Assembly: GCF_000002985.6 (NCBI RefSeq) | Contig: NC_003280.10 | Span: forward strand, 1,240,001 to 1,304,000 | Direction: 5' to 3' | DNA length: 64,000 bases | Source of the DNA: Caenorhabditis elegans | Taxonomy: Eukaryota > Nematoda > Chromadorea > Rhabditida > Rhabditidae | Part shown: piece by piece, positions 12,430-23,068 of the stretch | Layout of the letters: every line of letters begins with the position of its first letter | How positions within the stretch are numbered: position 1 is the stretch's first letter | Translations under genes and position numbers: made by a program | Notes under the pieces: model-generated | Seen by the model: the letters and a program-made list of their open reading frames with translations, nothing else | What the model was told of the DNA's origin: nothing | Databases searched by the model: none

Positions 12430-12655
12430 GCCTAAGACTAAGCCTAAGACTAAATCTAAGCCGAAGCCTAAGCCTAAGCCTAAACCTCAGCCCAGAGTTG
12501 CGGCTATGAATGAGATTAAAAATAAGCCTAAATCTAATTCTAATATCAGAATCTATATCGAAATCTAGGCCTGAACTTACGCCTAAGCCTAAGCCTGAGC
12601 CTAAGCTTTATCCTAAGCCTAGACATAAGCCTAAGCCAAAGCCTAGGCCCCATCT
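12430..12655. repeat. Interstitial telomere-like repeat
   Basis: Degenerate cctaag hexamers (TTAGGC on the minus strand) interrupted by an AT-rich patch at 12505-12560. It sits just upstream of the distal lin-42 exon. A smaller block is on the other side at about 12140-12200. Confidence 0.85.
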
Positions 12656-12719
12656 TAGGCCCAAACGTAATTAGCTAAAAACCCAAAAAAACTGCCAAGA
12701 AACTATGCCAAACTCATCC

Positions 12720-12900
12720 AAATGAGTACGCTACCTTTCCTTCCCACTCTACCTGGCGCCAAGAAACCAGGTGGGGGCGTGGCTTGTAGTAGTACACCCT
12801 ATGCTCCCCTATTTGAGCAATGTTTGACTCATCTTGTTTGGGTGAGTAAATGTGTATATAAAGTGGTGTAGGTGGGTGACAAGAAAAAGTTCACAGAGAG
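12720..12900 (+). promoter_or_regulatory. GC-box and TATA-like segment
   Basis: The stretch carries 'ggtgggggcgtggc' (about 12769-12783) and a TATATAAA at 12855-12862 on the plus strand. The (AGGCAT)n array begins about 100 bp downstream. No open frame that looks real follows, so this is either an orphan promoter-like sequence or the upstream region of lin-42 read from the other strand. Confidence 0.25.
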
Positions 12901-12962
12901 CAGGACTATAATAGAAGGGTCTTCCTACAGAAATCTGAGCCTAAGCCTAAATCTAAGCCTAA

Positions 12963-13512
12963 GCCTATGCCTATGCCCTATGCCTATGCCTATGCCTGTG
13001 CCTATGCCTATGCCTATTCCTATTCCTATGCCTATGCCTATGCCTATTCCTATGCCTATGCCTATGCCTTTGCCTTTGCCTATGCCAATGCCTATGCCTA
13101 TGCCTATGCCTGTGCCTATGCCTATGCCTATGCCTATGCCTATGCCTATGCCTATGCCTATGCCTATGCCTATGCCTATGCCTATGCCTATGCCTATGCC
13201 TATGTCTATGTCTATGCCTATGCCTATGCCTATGTCTATGCCTATGCCTATGCCTATGCCTATGCCTATGCCTATGCCTATGCCTATGCCTATGCCTATG
13301 CCTATGCCTATGCCTATGCCTATGCCTATGCCTATGCCTATGCCTATGCCTATGCCTATGCCTATGCCTATGCCTATGCCTATGCCTATGCCTATGCCTA
13401 TGCCTATTCCTATGCCTATGCCTATGCCTATGCCTATGCCTATGCCTATGCCTATGCCTATGCCTATGCCTATGCCTATGCCTATGCCTATGCCTATGCC
13501 TATGCCTATGCC
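12963..13512. repeat. (AGGCAT)n variant telomeric array, 0.55 kb
   Basis: Second array of the same cctatg hexamer, about 90 copies. Variants (tgtgcc, tattcc, tttgcc) concentrate at the left end and a very homogeneous core follows. Both edges grade into ordinary cctaag/cctaaa telomere-like units, showing directly that the AGGCAT array grew out of an interstitial telomeric block. The Met-Pro and Ala-Tyr open frames are artefacts. Confidence 0.97.
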
Positions 13513-13549
13513 TAAACCTAAATCTAAGACTAAGCCGACGACCTAAGTC

Positions 13550-16010
13550 TAAGCATAACTCTTTTACTTAAATTTTCACTTTCTAGAAACTTACTCCTTG
13601 CAAATTTTCGAAATTTTTTGCAAACAGGTAATGTTTACTTTCACCACCCGGAGGTTGTCTACAATGTTGTTTTCCCCGGTTTTTTCTAACCGGTGCCAGG
13701 TGCCAATTGAAACATTTATGTGTCTGGGAAGTAGCAGGAAACTGTCCGAAAACAACAACAAAATCTTGAGAAATTAGGGACTCTAATAGAAATGCACCGT
13801 GTAAGTTTGAAGGCTTATATCTTGGCGGTGGTAGATTTTTGCGACAAATTGTCAACTGATAAAATACGCGGCAAACAGTGATCTACAATTTGGTAGTTAA
13901 AATATTTTTGACATCTCAAAAATCAAGTGAGATACAGGCCGACAAAAAAATATTATTTCAAAAAAAAATAGTGTTTCCGTTCCGCAAATCACCGTTCCTT
14001 GTTGTTTTATGTCCTTTTCAATTTCAAAATTTTATTTCAATTCCGGAGTGAAGCCCACCACTACCAGTCAGTGCCACTCGTGGGGAGCGCCGCCGTCGCT
14101 AGAAATTCACACGGTTTAGGTGCCCGTTTTTTTCTAGCAATCGGTGTTTGTACAGAATTTGTTTGCAGTACTGTTTATTATGGAAGTTGAGCTAGGTACA
14201 GTAGCCAAAGCTTATGGAATCAGGGTCCTGTGAAAACTAAATTACCCCCTTAGATCCTAGATCTAGAACCTACAGTAATCTTGCCTTAGATTAATTTGAC
14301 GGTAGTCTTACCGCAGTTACAGTAAGATTGGTTTCTCATAAAGGTTACATAAATTCAACATTTGAAAATACAGTAATCCTGCCAGAAAACTTCTTAAATT
14401 CCATTACAAAAGCTACAGTAACTTTCTCAAAAAACAACAATAATTCTGTCAAAAAAGCTACAGTAATCCTAACAAAAAAACAGTAATTGTGTTTTTAAAA
14501 AAATTAGAATTAAATCGGCAAGAAATCGAAACGAAAAAGATTAATCAAGATGGTTGGTCCCCAAAAAACAATGTGTATCGTTGTACATAGGGGGTTGTAA
14601 AGATCAATACAAACAGGATTCCCACAGGGTAGGATCATCATAACAGTACATCAGTACGCATCGTAAGTGTAAATGCCTTCTTGAAAGAGCTAATATTTGA
14701 ATATATAGACCATTAGGTCGTAAACATGTGTCTTTTCATGGAGGGGTGGCGATGTGTTGGCAGCTAAATGTATCTCCCTTCAAAGAAAATTTGAGATTAT
14801 GAGAGTAAAGGAGAATATGAGGAAAAGGTGATTGATGAATAAATTGTATAATATGATGAGCATTTATATTTCATGGTACGCACCCACTAGAAGCCGATTT
14901 TCAACTTTAGCTAGGTCCGAATTTTGTCAATGTAATCTTTAAAGAAAAACTAAAAACTTACGAGTTGTTAACCTATCAAAAGTTTCGAATCCTGATAGTT
15001 TTTTTTTAAATTCAGTAGACTCTCATATAAAAGGAAAAATGACAAATTATCCGCAAAAAAAATTTGCAAAAAAAACATAGTACCGCTAGGTCGCAGGTCG
15101 TATTCTTGCCACCCCTACCCGCAGCTAAAGTAACATTATTTTTTAAAAAGTTACAGGAATCCTACTTTTAAAACTACAATAGTCCTGCCAGAAAACTTCT
15201 GAAGTTCCATTTTGAGAAACACAGTAATTGTGTTTTTAAAAAAAACTACAGTGATCCCAACTTTGAAACTACAGTAATCTTGTCATCTACAGTAATCCTA
15301 ACAAAACTACAGTAATCTTGTTAGAGTGCTAAAGTAACCCAGTCCAAAAACTACAGTAAAACTGTATCAAAACAGTATCAAAACTCTACGTTAATTAAAT
15401 TTTAATTACATGTTAAATTAAAACCTCTTAAAACATACCACAAACTACAGTATCCCTCCAATTCTAAAACTACAGTACCCCCCACTTAGATCCTGGATCC
15501 AACACCCAACATCACACCTACAGTACCCAATCTTCTCCGCCGAAAAATTCAAATTCCGAGTGTCCTTGATGGGGGAGAAGCTTTTGGACGAATGTTTGCG
15601 TGTTCAAAACAACAACATTTTCAAATTGACCGGCTGGAGGAGAGATCAGGTAAAAGCATGGAGACGCAGGATTTTTGCCTGAATGTTTTGCTTTGCCCAC
15701 CACAACTAAACCAAGTATTTTGAAGGTGAACGGGGTGCTAGAAGGGGGAACGGGTACAGGGCAAAATTTTGAAGGCAAATTCAAAACACGTGAAGTAATT
15801 TTTTTTAAAACTAATTTCTAATTTTCAATATTTTGAAAAACCTCAACTTTATAAAATAATAAAAACGTGTAAATGTGGAATAAAGCCCTTATCAAGATGA
15901 AATGTGCATAAAAGAAACGTTTTTGATCAGAAAATTCAGTTTCTACTATTTTTGCAATTGAAGAGAACTTCTATAGTGGCAGTTGCTATAAACAATCAAA
16001 AAAGCAGAAA
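13550..16010. other. Intergenic spacer with CTACAGTA repeats
   Basis: No gene I can support. From 14200 to 15500 there are many 'aactacagtaatcct' phrases. Two stretches of higher complexity (about 14550-14890 and 15510-15790) show no family I recognise. The 88-codon frame at 15518-15784 (-) has no flanking exon signals. The last ~100 bp before 16011 should contain the promoter of the lectin-like gene; no TATA box is evident. Confidence 0.55.
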
Positions 16011-18339
16011 ATGGTGAGTTGGGGTCTTTTGTAAGGGTACGGTATGGGGTACTGTAGAGGTGACTTCCAACCCTGAAACGTTAAATTTTCCAGCTTCTTG
16101 CCTTCTTCATCGCCCTGCTCATTCCAAGAGCACACTCAACGACATTGACTTTTAGTCAATTTCAAGAACTTCACAGCAAGACAGCCGATATGACATCAAT
16201 GAAAGTGTGCTGGATGCTTGGTGGAGACATTCTTCCAGTGGACGCCAACATTCCTGAAAAAGGACACAAATGCACTGCGACGGTTGACAGATGGTCCTCA
16301 AATGCGAAGGATGCCAAGGAAGCGTGTGCCAGTCGGATCCCGTACCACATCGATTCAGCGCAGTATGGAACTAAGACGCAGTGCACTTTTCGTGAGTGAG
16401 GGGGTTCTGGCTACTGTAGGAATACTGTAGGGGTGAACTGTAAAGTCTCTTGCTAGCTTTACACATTGTTTATCGTTTACTCATCCATCAAATTTTCCAG
16501 TAATCAACTTGGCATGTGCAGAAGATCACTGGCAAATCCACGGAAAGTGCTACCGACTTCACAACGGAAAGTACACTTGGGCCCAGGCCAAGGCTATCTG
16601 TCAGACGGGGGTTGGAGATGATGTCAAATCTCAAGTCGCAATATTCTATTCGGAGGCCTTGAGCATCTACTTGAACGATATGGAGAACATCGGTGCTGCC
16701 TGGGTGAATGTTCCGAACCTCAACGACTACTTCACGAATCCTAACAATGATCATGGTGGAGTGTACATTCAAGGTGCAGCTTACAAGTATGACACTCGTC
16801 AGGGAAGTATTATGATGTTCAAAGCTGAGTCGAAGCATCAAGTGATCTGTGAGTACACACCTCCAACGACAATGGCTGAGATGTTCCATCTGGCGAAGGT
16901 CTACGCACAGATCTACCCGATCGGAGTGTACTCTCATGGAGCCGTGTTCCCGACAAGTAGCTATGTCAGGTAATATTTTGAATATCTCTGCTGCCTTACC
17001 ATCTTAATTTTCAGAATCACCCAAACTGACATCATCGCTTACAATGGAAAGTTCACGGATAAGTACGGAAACGAAGTGGAGAAGTTTGATGCAAGTGGCC
17101 TCGAGAAGAAGTGTGCAAGCATCGGAAATATTCTGAATGTGAAGAGCTATCCAGTGTCCGGTCACGCTGATGATTTCAATGCTATGAAGAGTCTGCTCAA
17201 GGGTCATCAATGCTATTTGACGAGTTCTTACAAGAATGAGTTAGTTACCTATCTGTCGAGTTTTCTTCAAAATTATAAAAGTTTCCAGTGGTTTCAAGAA
17301 AACGGACTACCGAGCAAAGAGCGGCAATAACAGCTTGGAGGGGGGAATCTTCGAGGGAGCATCTTCCGATGAGTACTGTAACGCACATAGTCTCAGTATG
17401 AGTACAACCGAACGACTTCCGACGATGGCTGCTACAGGAGCATGTGCGCTCTGTGCAATGCGTATGTTCTAGACATGGGTCTATAAACTCAAATGGACTG
17501 TAATTTCAGACCAGATTCATTATGAGTACGGGCCATGTCCTGATAAGCCAGATTGGATTGACGAGGTGTATCGTTTCGAGCGGCCGTCTCGCGTCTTTTG
17601 TCATTACGTAAGCCTGTTATTGTGGTCAACTTTCATAAAAATCCTGAGAACTTTATAGATCAATAACCATGAAGTGGAGACTCGTGCGGATGCAGTGGTC
17701 AGGTGCGAATCATTCGGTGCGTCTCTCAGTGGAGTCGATTCAGATCCGGAATTTCAGGGTCTTGCACAGAAACGTGAGTTTAAAATGTTGGCCAATGCGA
17801 AATGATTTTCGAATGTATTCAGTGAGTCCAAAATACCCGCCAGGCAATACGGTCGATATTACACCTCACAGCCGTACGGTATATTTTGGTGATGCCAATA
17901 AAGGTGCCATTCGAATTGACGATCATTACTGGCTTGGCGGAATCTCCCCATGTGAGACCGACTGTTCAGGTGGGCCGACTGGTGTGCGGGAGGCGAGTTG
18001 GGATGCTGGTGTGGCGGTCAATACAACATTCCTGAACAACTACAATCATGATGGACATCCGTGGAATCTGCTACCAGTGACGCAATACGTGTCATTCCGA
18101 AACGACTTCAATGCTTTTCATATTCAGTGAGTTTCTACCATGTTTGGGTTTCTTTCTGAAAATTCTATCCTACCGTAGAGACAATTTCGAATATTGTTTT
18201 TTGCAGTCCACTAGATCACTATTACACTAAGAATGGGTCAATTGTGCACTACGAAAAAATGTTCTTCGTGTGTGGAAAATCAGCACATCTGACGCAATCG
18301 ACTACGATCAAAAGTGCTCTCCAACAAACCAGTACATAA
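16011..18339 (+). CDS. Secreted protein with two C-type-lectin-like modules (clec-type)
   Basis: Predicted extracellular protein of 605 residues. Exons: 16011-16013, 16094-16391, 16501-16969, 17015-17239, 17289-17461, 17510-17607, 17659-17773, 17823-18126, 18207-18339; phases agree throughout. The first exon is only the ATG, followed by a signal peptide (LLAFFIALLIPRAHS). A first lectin-like module starts near residue 105 with CAEDHWQIHGKCYRLHNGK and WAQAKAIC. A second, more degenerate cysteine-rich region includes ACALCAM and RCESFGASLSG. The canonical calcium-binding triplets (EPN or QPD, WND) are not evident, so carbohydrate binding is uncertain. Such genes are often expressed in intestine and induced by infection in nematodes (family knowledge). 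AATAAA at 18356. A relic of its third exon lies just downstream. Confidence 0.85.
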
Positions 18340-18435
18340 TTGTGATCGAGATTTGAATAAATTTGTTTTGTGAAGGCCCAGCGTTTTGTTATTTTACAGT
18401 ACTACTATTATATCTGTTTGAGCAAAAGATTTCAG

Positions 18436-18540
18436 CTTTCAGCTGCATGATTGAGTTGTTCTATCTTACAAAAGTCTACCAGCAGATGTTCCTAATCGGA
18501 GCATATACTCATGAAGGCGTATTGGGAAATTGGCACTTTG
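18436..18540 (+). pseudogene. Relic of the lectin gene's third exon
   Basis: Translation MIELFYLTKVYQQMFLIGAY aligns with the end of the neighbouring gene's exon 16501-16969 (MAEMFHLAKVYAQIYPIGVY), and the DNA is also clearly similar. No other exon of the gene is present and there is no start or donor. It looks like the remains of a tandem duplicate, now truncated by the TIR-type repeat that begins at about 18541. Confidence 0.65.
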
Positions 18541-18710
18541 TTACAGTGCTATTTTCAGGATCGTTGAGTGCCCGCCGTGAGCTTGATTCTGGAGTTTTTC
18601 GGATAAAAATTAACGAGTAACCGTTTTAAAACACGGGCTATCGAATGACATAGGTCTCATATGCAACTCCGATGGGTAATTTCCTATGGGCCCCTAGTAA
18701 GTCGACGCAT
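18541..18710 (+). mobile_element. Solo terminal fragment of the 50-53 kb composite element
   Basis: The run 'gttacagtgctattttcaggatcgttgag...gagcttgattctggagtttttcggataaaaattaacgagtaaccgttttaaaacacgggctatcgaatgacata' matches both ends of the element at 49951-52895. It continues to 'cctagtaag', the outermost sequence of that element's left end. No cargo gene is present here. Confidence 0.75.
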
Positions 18711-18950
18711 TAAGTAATCTGTGAGTCGCAGTATGAAGTCACGTTTTTAGAAAAAAAAACAATTCCTTGTAAAAGTCCACTGTTTTATTGGTTTTTTTTC
18801 ACTGACTGCAAAAATAGCGGAAATATAAAACTTTTTTATAAAACACGACAAAAAAAAACTACGTGGCCTTTTGACAATTATTTCCAACACATCAAAATCA
18901 TCAAAATACGGCGAATTTCGATTATTTCTGTTTTTGAATTCCTAGTGGCA

Positions 18951-21900
18951 ATGTCGTTCACTCTGCTGCCCACCAGAGAAGAGGTTTTCAGGAAAAGTGA
19001 TAAAGAATGTGATAAACTGGCAAAGTCATTGAAGTGAGTTCAGTTACTTGAAGACACAAAATCACCTGCAAAGAGCCACAAGCTTGGCTCGGTGTTTGTC
19101 GACGAAGAATTTCCTCCTAACGACACCTCGCTAGGAGATTTACCAATAAAGAAAGACTATCCAATCAAATGGGCAGCTCCTCAAGAATTCGTGTCAGTTC
19201 CCCCGGTACGTCACGAGACAGATTCATGGACAGTTTGGCGTGATCCAAGGCCGTTCCAAGTCTTTCAATTGGGAGTGGGAGATTGCTGGCTGATTGCGGC
19301 CTTGCAGACAATTGCAAGGCGCAAGACACTGCTTGATCAGATAGTTCCGAAGAGATGGTTCACGATGAAGCACGGTATCGCTCAGATTCGGTGAGCTATC
19401 GGATAACTTGTAGTATTACCTTAATATTGTGATTTAGACTTTTGATAAATGGAGAATGGAAAGTGATTAAAATTGATTTTCACGTTCCAAGCTCGTCGGC
19501 ATCGTATGAGATATTCACACCTATGGTCAGAAAGCAAGCGTGGGCGGCGTTAATCCAAAAGGCATTCGCAAAGCTTGGAGGATCCTATGCAAAGCTACAC
19601 GGAGGCTTCGCAGATATTGCGTTCCTTCAATTGACAGGTAACTGAAGGTTAGCACCTTAATCTAATCTACTTTTTTGTCAGGATCATTCACTTCCACCTA
19701 TTATTTGAATAAGCTCTCCAGTGATAACGATATCTGGGACTTCATTTTAAGCATGCAGTGAGTTTGCTTGAATTTCTTTACCGAATACTTGTCGGTGTGT
19801 TTGGTTGTTTTTAAGCAACCAACTTACATTGTAAGCTGTTATTTTTTCAAGACTGTTTCAGAAAATCAAAGTTTCTTGTGACGGCTTGCAGCACTTATTG
19901 TGAGGAAGGTTCTGAAGAGTGGGATATCTTTCTCAAAAATCAAATCAGTCCAAATCACGGGTATTCAATTCTGGATACAAAAATTCACGAGGGCCACCGA
20001 CTCGTCTTGATTGGTAACTTTACTTACTCTTTGCCAGATCAAGGCACGGGTACACTGAAATGGGGTCATTTACCGAGATTCGATGGCAAGTTCCAATTGG
20101 AAAGAATATACTGATAAATTATGATTCAGAAAAATGCCTTTGTGGGAATATTTTCGACTATGTTCTCTCAACGACTAGCATCCATTGGGTGGACTTGCAT
20201 ATTTTGTCTCGATTCTTTTCATGCTTTGAAATTTGTCATTATCGTGAAGGCTGGAAAGAAATCCGTTTTCGAAAGACTTTGGTTCCAAAGAACGGCAAGA
20301 CAGAGTAGGCATGCCCAATCGTTATAATAATGAGTTGTTTCAAACTTTTCAGAATTTTAAAACTATTTCTCAAAACAAGATGCGAGCTGGTTATTGAGGT
20401 TATCAGACGAAAAGAAGCGCTAAGATTAGAAGCGGAACAATTGAGAAATAGGGTGAATTTGTGTTGAAAAAGACGCTAAGTTAACCAATCGAAATTCAGT
20501 GTATACTGTTCTGCATTGTTTATTCTGCAACTGCGGACAATAAATGTGATAAGATTCTGATGATTACTCATGCATATGACTTGAATTTGGAATTAACACC
20601 CGGCACACTTGATCCTGGAACATATTTGATTTCATTTGTGATCCTTGAAGATTACGACGAGCTGGAGTTGGATTGGGTCATTCGAAGGTGAGAATGGATG
20701 CATTTCAAGGCTTAGGCTTAAAATAAGCAGTATTCATCCGGCTTGCGCTGCCAAATCTTTGTATCTCTGTGTGATTTATACAAATTTCAAAACTTTGCAA
20801 ACTCACCTGTACGTTCTTGTAATCAACGACTAAACATCTTGTTTGAAACCTGAGACCATATTTATATTTTAATTTAATTTAATTTAATTTATTACGATTT
20901 TTAGTCGTGAAAATAATATGCACAACAGGCAAAAAATAATAATAGAAAAAATACAGACAGAACACAATAGAGAAAAAAAAATCAATAGGAAATGCAAATC
21001 GGGAATATTCAAGGAGAGATCAAGACGTGGAAGGGAAGAGGACAAATTAAGAATAATATCAGATCAGTGTTGTTTCATAGTAGAAAGCGTTCTGTTAACA
21101 AAAAAGTGTCTCCTAAGTTTAGTTTTTCCTGTGCGCCAGACATATTTCTTTTTAGAACGAGTGTGGGTCTCTTGTTGCTCAAAAAACTCAGATGTTTTTA
21201 AGTTTACTTTACCAGTATTCATTCTGATTACTTGGATTCTGTCAATTATTTTACGTCTCGTGCTTAAGGTTTGAAGGTTGAATAGTTCGTTACGTTCCAT
21301 GGCTGTTTTTTAATCTTTATCAGTTGGATTAATATACCTTTTTTTGATTCTACTATAAAGGCGCCTAGTGAACGCGTTTTGCACAGACTCTATTGCTTTC
21401 TCATCCGATTTTTTCGTCGGAGAAGACACTACTGTTCCATATTCTAGACGAGGACGAATGAAAGTTTTGTATAAAAGAATCATTAGGTTTTTATTGGAGG
21501 TACTGTACTGGTTAAAAATGTTGGCCAGCTGAAATTTCGCCAGATTGATAGATTTCTTCCAATGCTCCGAGAAATCCAGTTTTTCTGATATTAGAAATCC
21601 AAGGTCTCTGGTAATTGTTTTTCGCTCTATAGGGTAACCGTCAAGGTGGTATTTGAAATCTGTTCTACGTTTTCCTACTGTGACGTGAACTGTCTTAGAT
21701 TGGTTTAGAGTGAGTTTTGATCCCCTTGTCCAATCTACTACAGCATCTAGAGCAGACTGTAAATTGTTTTCGCTTTCAGTCTTAGGGGTCGATACATACA
21801 ATTTCGTGTCATCTGCAAACTGCTTACATGCTACTTTTTCGGGTAATGTTGAAGATATATAAAGCTTCTATTTGAGAGAAATTCATTCAACCATATCAGT

Positions 21901-22998
21901 AAGTTTTTGCTCATTCTTAAAGATACTAGTTTGTCTAGAAGTAAATCGTGTGGGAGCCGGTCGAATGCCTTGGAAAAGTCTAGATATATTATATCAACTT
22001 GGTCGCCGTGATCAATACTGTCAGTCCAATCATTCATTGTCAGTCCAATCATTCATATATTTTGAAAAATATTAGGAATTATGGCCTAACCAAATTGAAT
22101 AAACAGTAAAATTTTCCAGCCCGTCTGATATGAGCTACATGACGTTTGATTTCATCAGTCACCCCATCGAATCACAACTCGACGACATTCAGCAATTCAT
22201 TATAGAAGAGGGCGAAATAATCAAGAGCGACACTGGTGAATTGACTGTCTACAAATTGGGTGGCCGTTATTCCAATGTGTTTGTTTATGAGAACAATTGT
22301 AGATTCAACTTTATTAGTGTGGAGTGGGTCTTAAAATCGGCCAAATGAACTATAGCACAAATTACAGAGGAAGCCTGTCGAATTCTTTGCACAATAATTA
22401 TTTAACTGCAACAAATGGATTGATTGATTCGAGTTTTGAAATTCCACCGCAATCTCGTGTTATACTAGAAGTAGTCTCGTGCGAATGGGAATATTTCAGT
22501 GCCAATTTCAATATTGAGGTGAGCTTCTTTACAAATCTGGGAGCGCAATACAAAGACTGTAAGAGCAGTGTGAGGGAACCCGAACAACAAAAGATTTTAT
22601 ATTTATTATGGGGCTTTGATATGTTATGATATTCGTTGGGTAGAGGAAGGCAACTGGTGATCACACTAACAAATAAGCTTCTTCATATCATATGTAAACG
22701 TATCATTAGGGTCCCGTAACTGCAATGGTACCGAAAGGGTATCATAAGAAGACAGCGAAAGGCACTATGAGATCGTTATAAGGCCCGTTAGAGTAGTGTA
22801 TCAAAACCAGAATTCAAACCTAACTTTTTTCAGTTCAAAGTTCTTCCCTTTATGTGGACTGTTTGTTACTGGTTCGCGCCACTTGTGGAATATTTTGTTC
22901 CTGAATCTTCGTTCAACTACTCGTTTCAAACTCCAGTCGTGATCAAAAAGCGACAGGATCACAGATGGACAATTGAGGAAAAGACCAAGAAGGATTGA
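18951..22998 (+). CDS. Divergent calpain-like cysteine protease, probably decayed
   Basis: Calpains are calcium-dependent cytosolic Cys proteases. Approximate exons: 18951-19033, ~19076-19390, 19438-19637, 19682-19757, 19862-~20304, 20353-20452, 20500-20687, 22121-22518, 22834-22998. The protease core shows the catalytic Cys (GVGDCWLIAALQT) and His (NHGYSILDTK). The third, Asn-bearing box, normally RNPWG, reads IGNFTYS here, keeping Asn but losing Pro-Trp-Gly. C-terminal calpain-type segments follow (LHILSRFFSCFEICHYREGW and LFLKTRCELVIEVIRRKEA). The reading frame changes without a good intron near 20060 (a G run) and again near 22320-22345, and the first acceptor is poor. Either the gene model needs an unseen intron or the gene is degenerating. 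A dead LINE occupies the intron 20688-22120. AATAAA near 23028. Confidence 0.65.
20865..22055 (-). mobile_element. 5'-truncated, internally deleted non-LTR retrotransposon (LINE)
   Basis: Reverse-transcriptase pieces read on the minus strand, antisense to the calpain gene. At 22052-21831 the first RT block reads DIIYLDFSKAFDRLPHDLLL. At about 21820-21310 lies the catalytic block ACKQFADDTKLY followed by the thumb/maturase-like region ending in RLYSRIKKRYINP. The sequence that should lie between these blocks (the SGVPQG region) is missing and the frame shifts at the junction. The 3' UTR runs to about 20870 and ends in an AATTTAATTT-type simple tail. FADD plus this layout suggests a CR1/jockey-like clade. 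A 20-bp phrase around 'gtcagtccaatcattca' is duplicated at the 5' end (22019-22055). Confidence 0.85.
22519..22833. other. Calpain-like gene intron
   Basis: About 315 bp between donor GTGAGC (22519) and acceptor TTTTTTCAG (22833). Nothing else recognised. Confidence 0.5.
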
Positions 22999-23068
22999 AC
23001 TTTATTTACAGTAAGATATTATTAATCGAATAAATTACAAGGTTCAAAATAATTTTTGTTTTATTACA

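Noticed and set aside
12872-13546. Met-Pro and Ala-Tyr open frames over the second hexamer array
   Set aside because: Same hexamer artefact.
15518-15784. 88-codon minus-strand frame
   Set aside because: Plausible codon content but no splice sites, upstream exon or recognisable domain; too weak to call.
20918-21274. 118-codon frame on plus, repeated at 34964-35320
   Set aside because: Both are the antisense of the same LINE 3' tail, not a duplicated gene.
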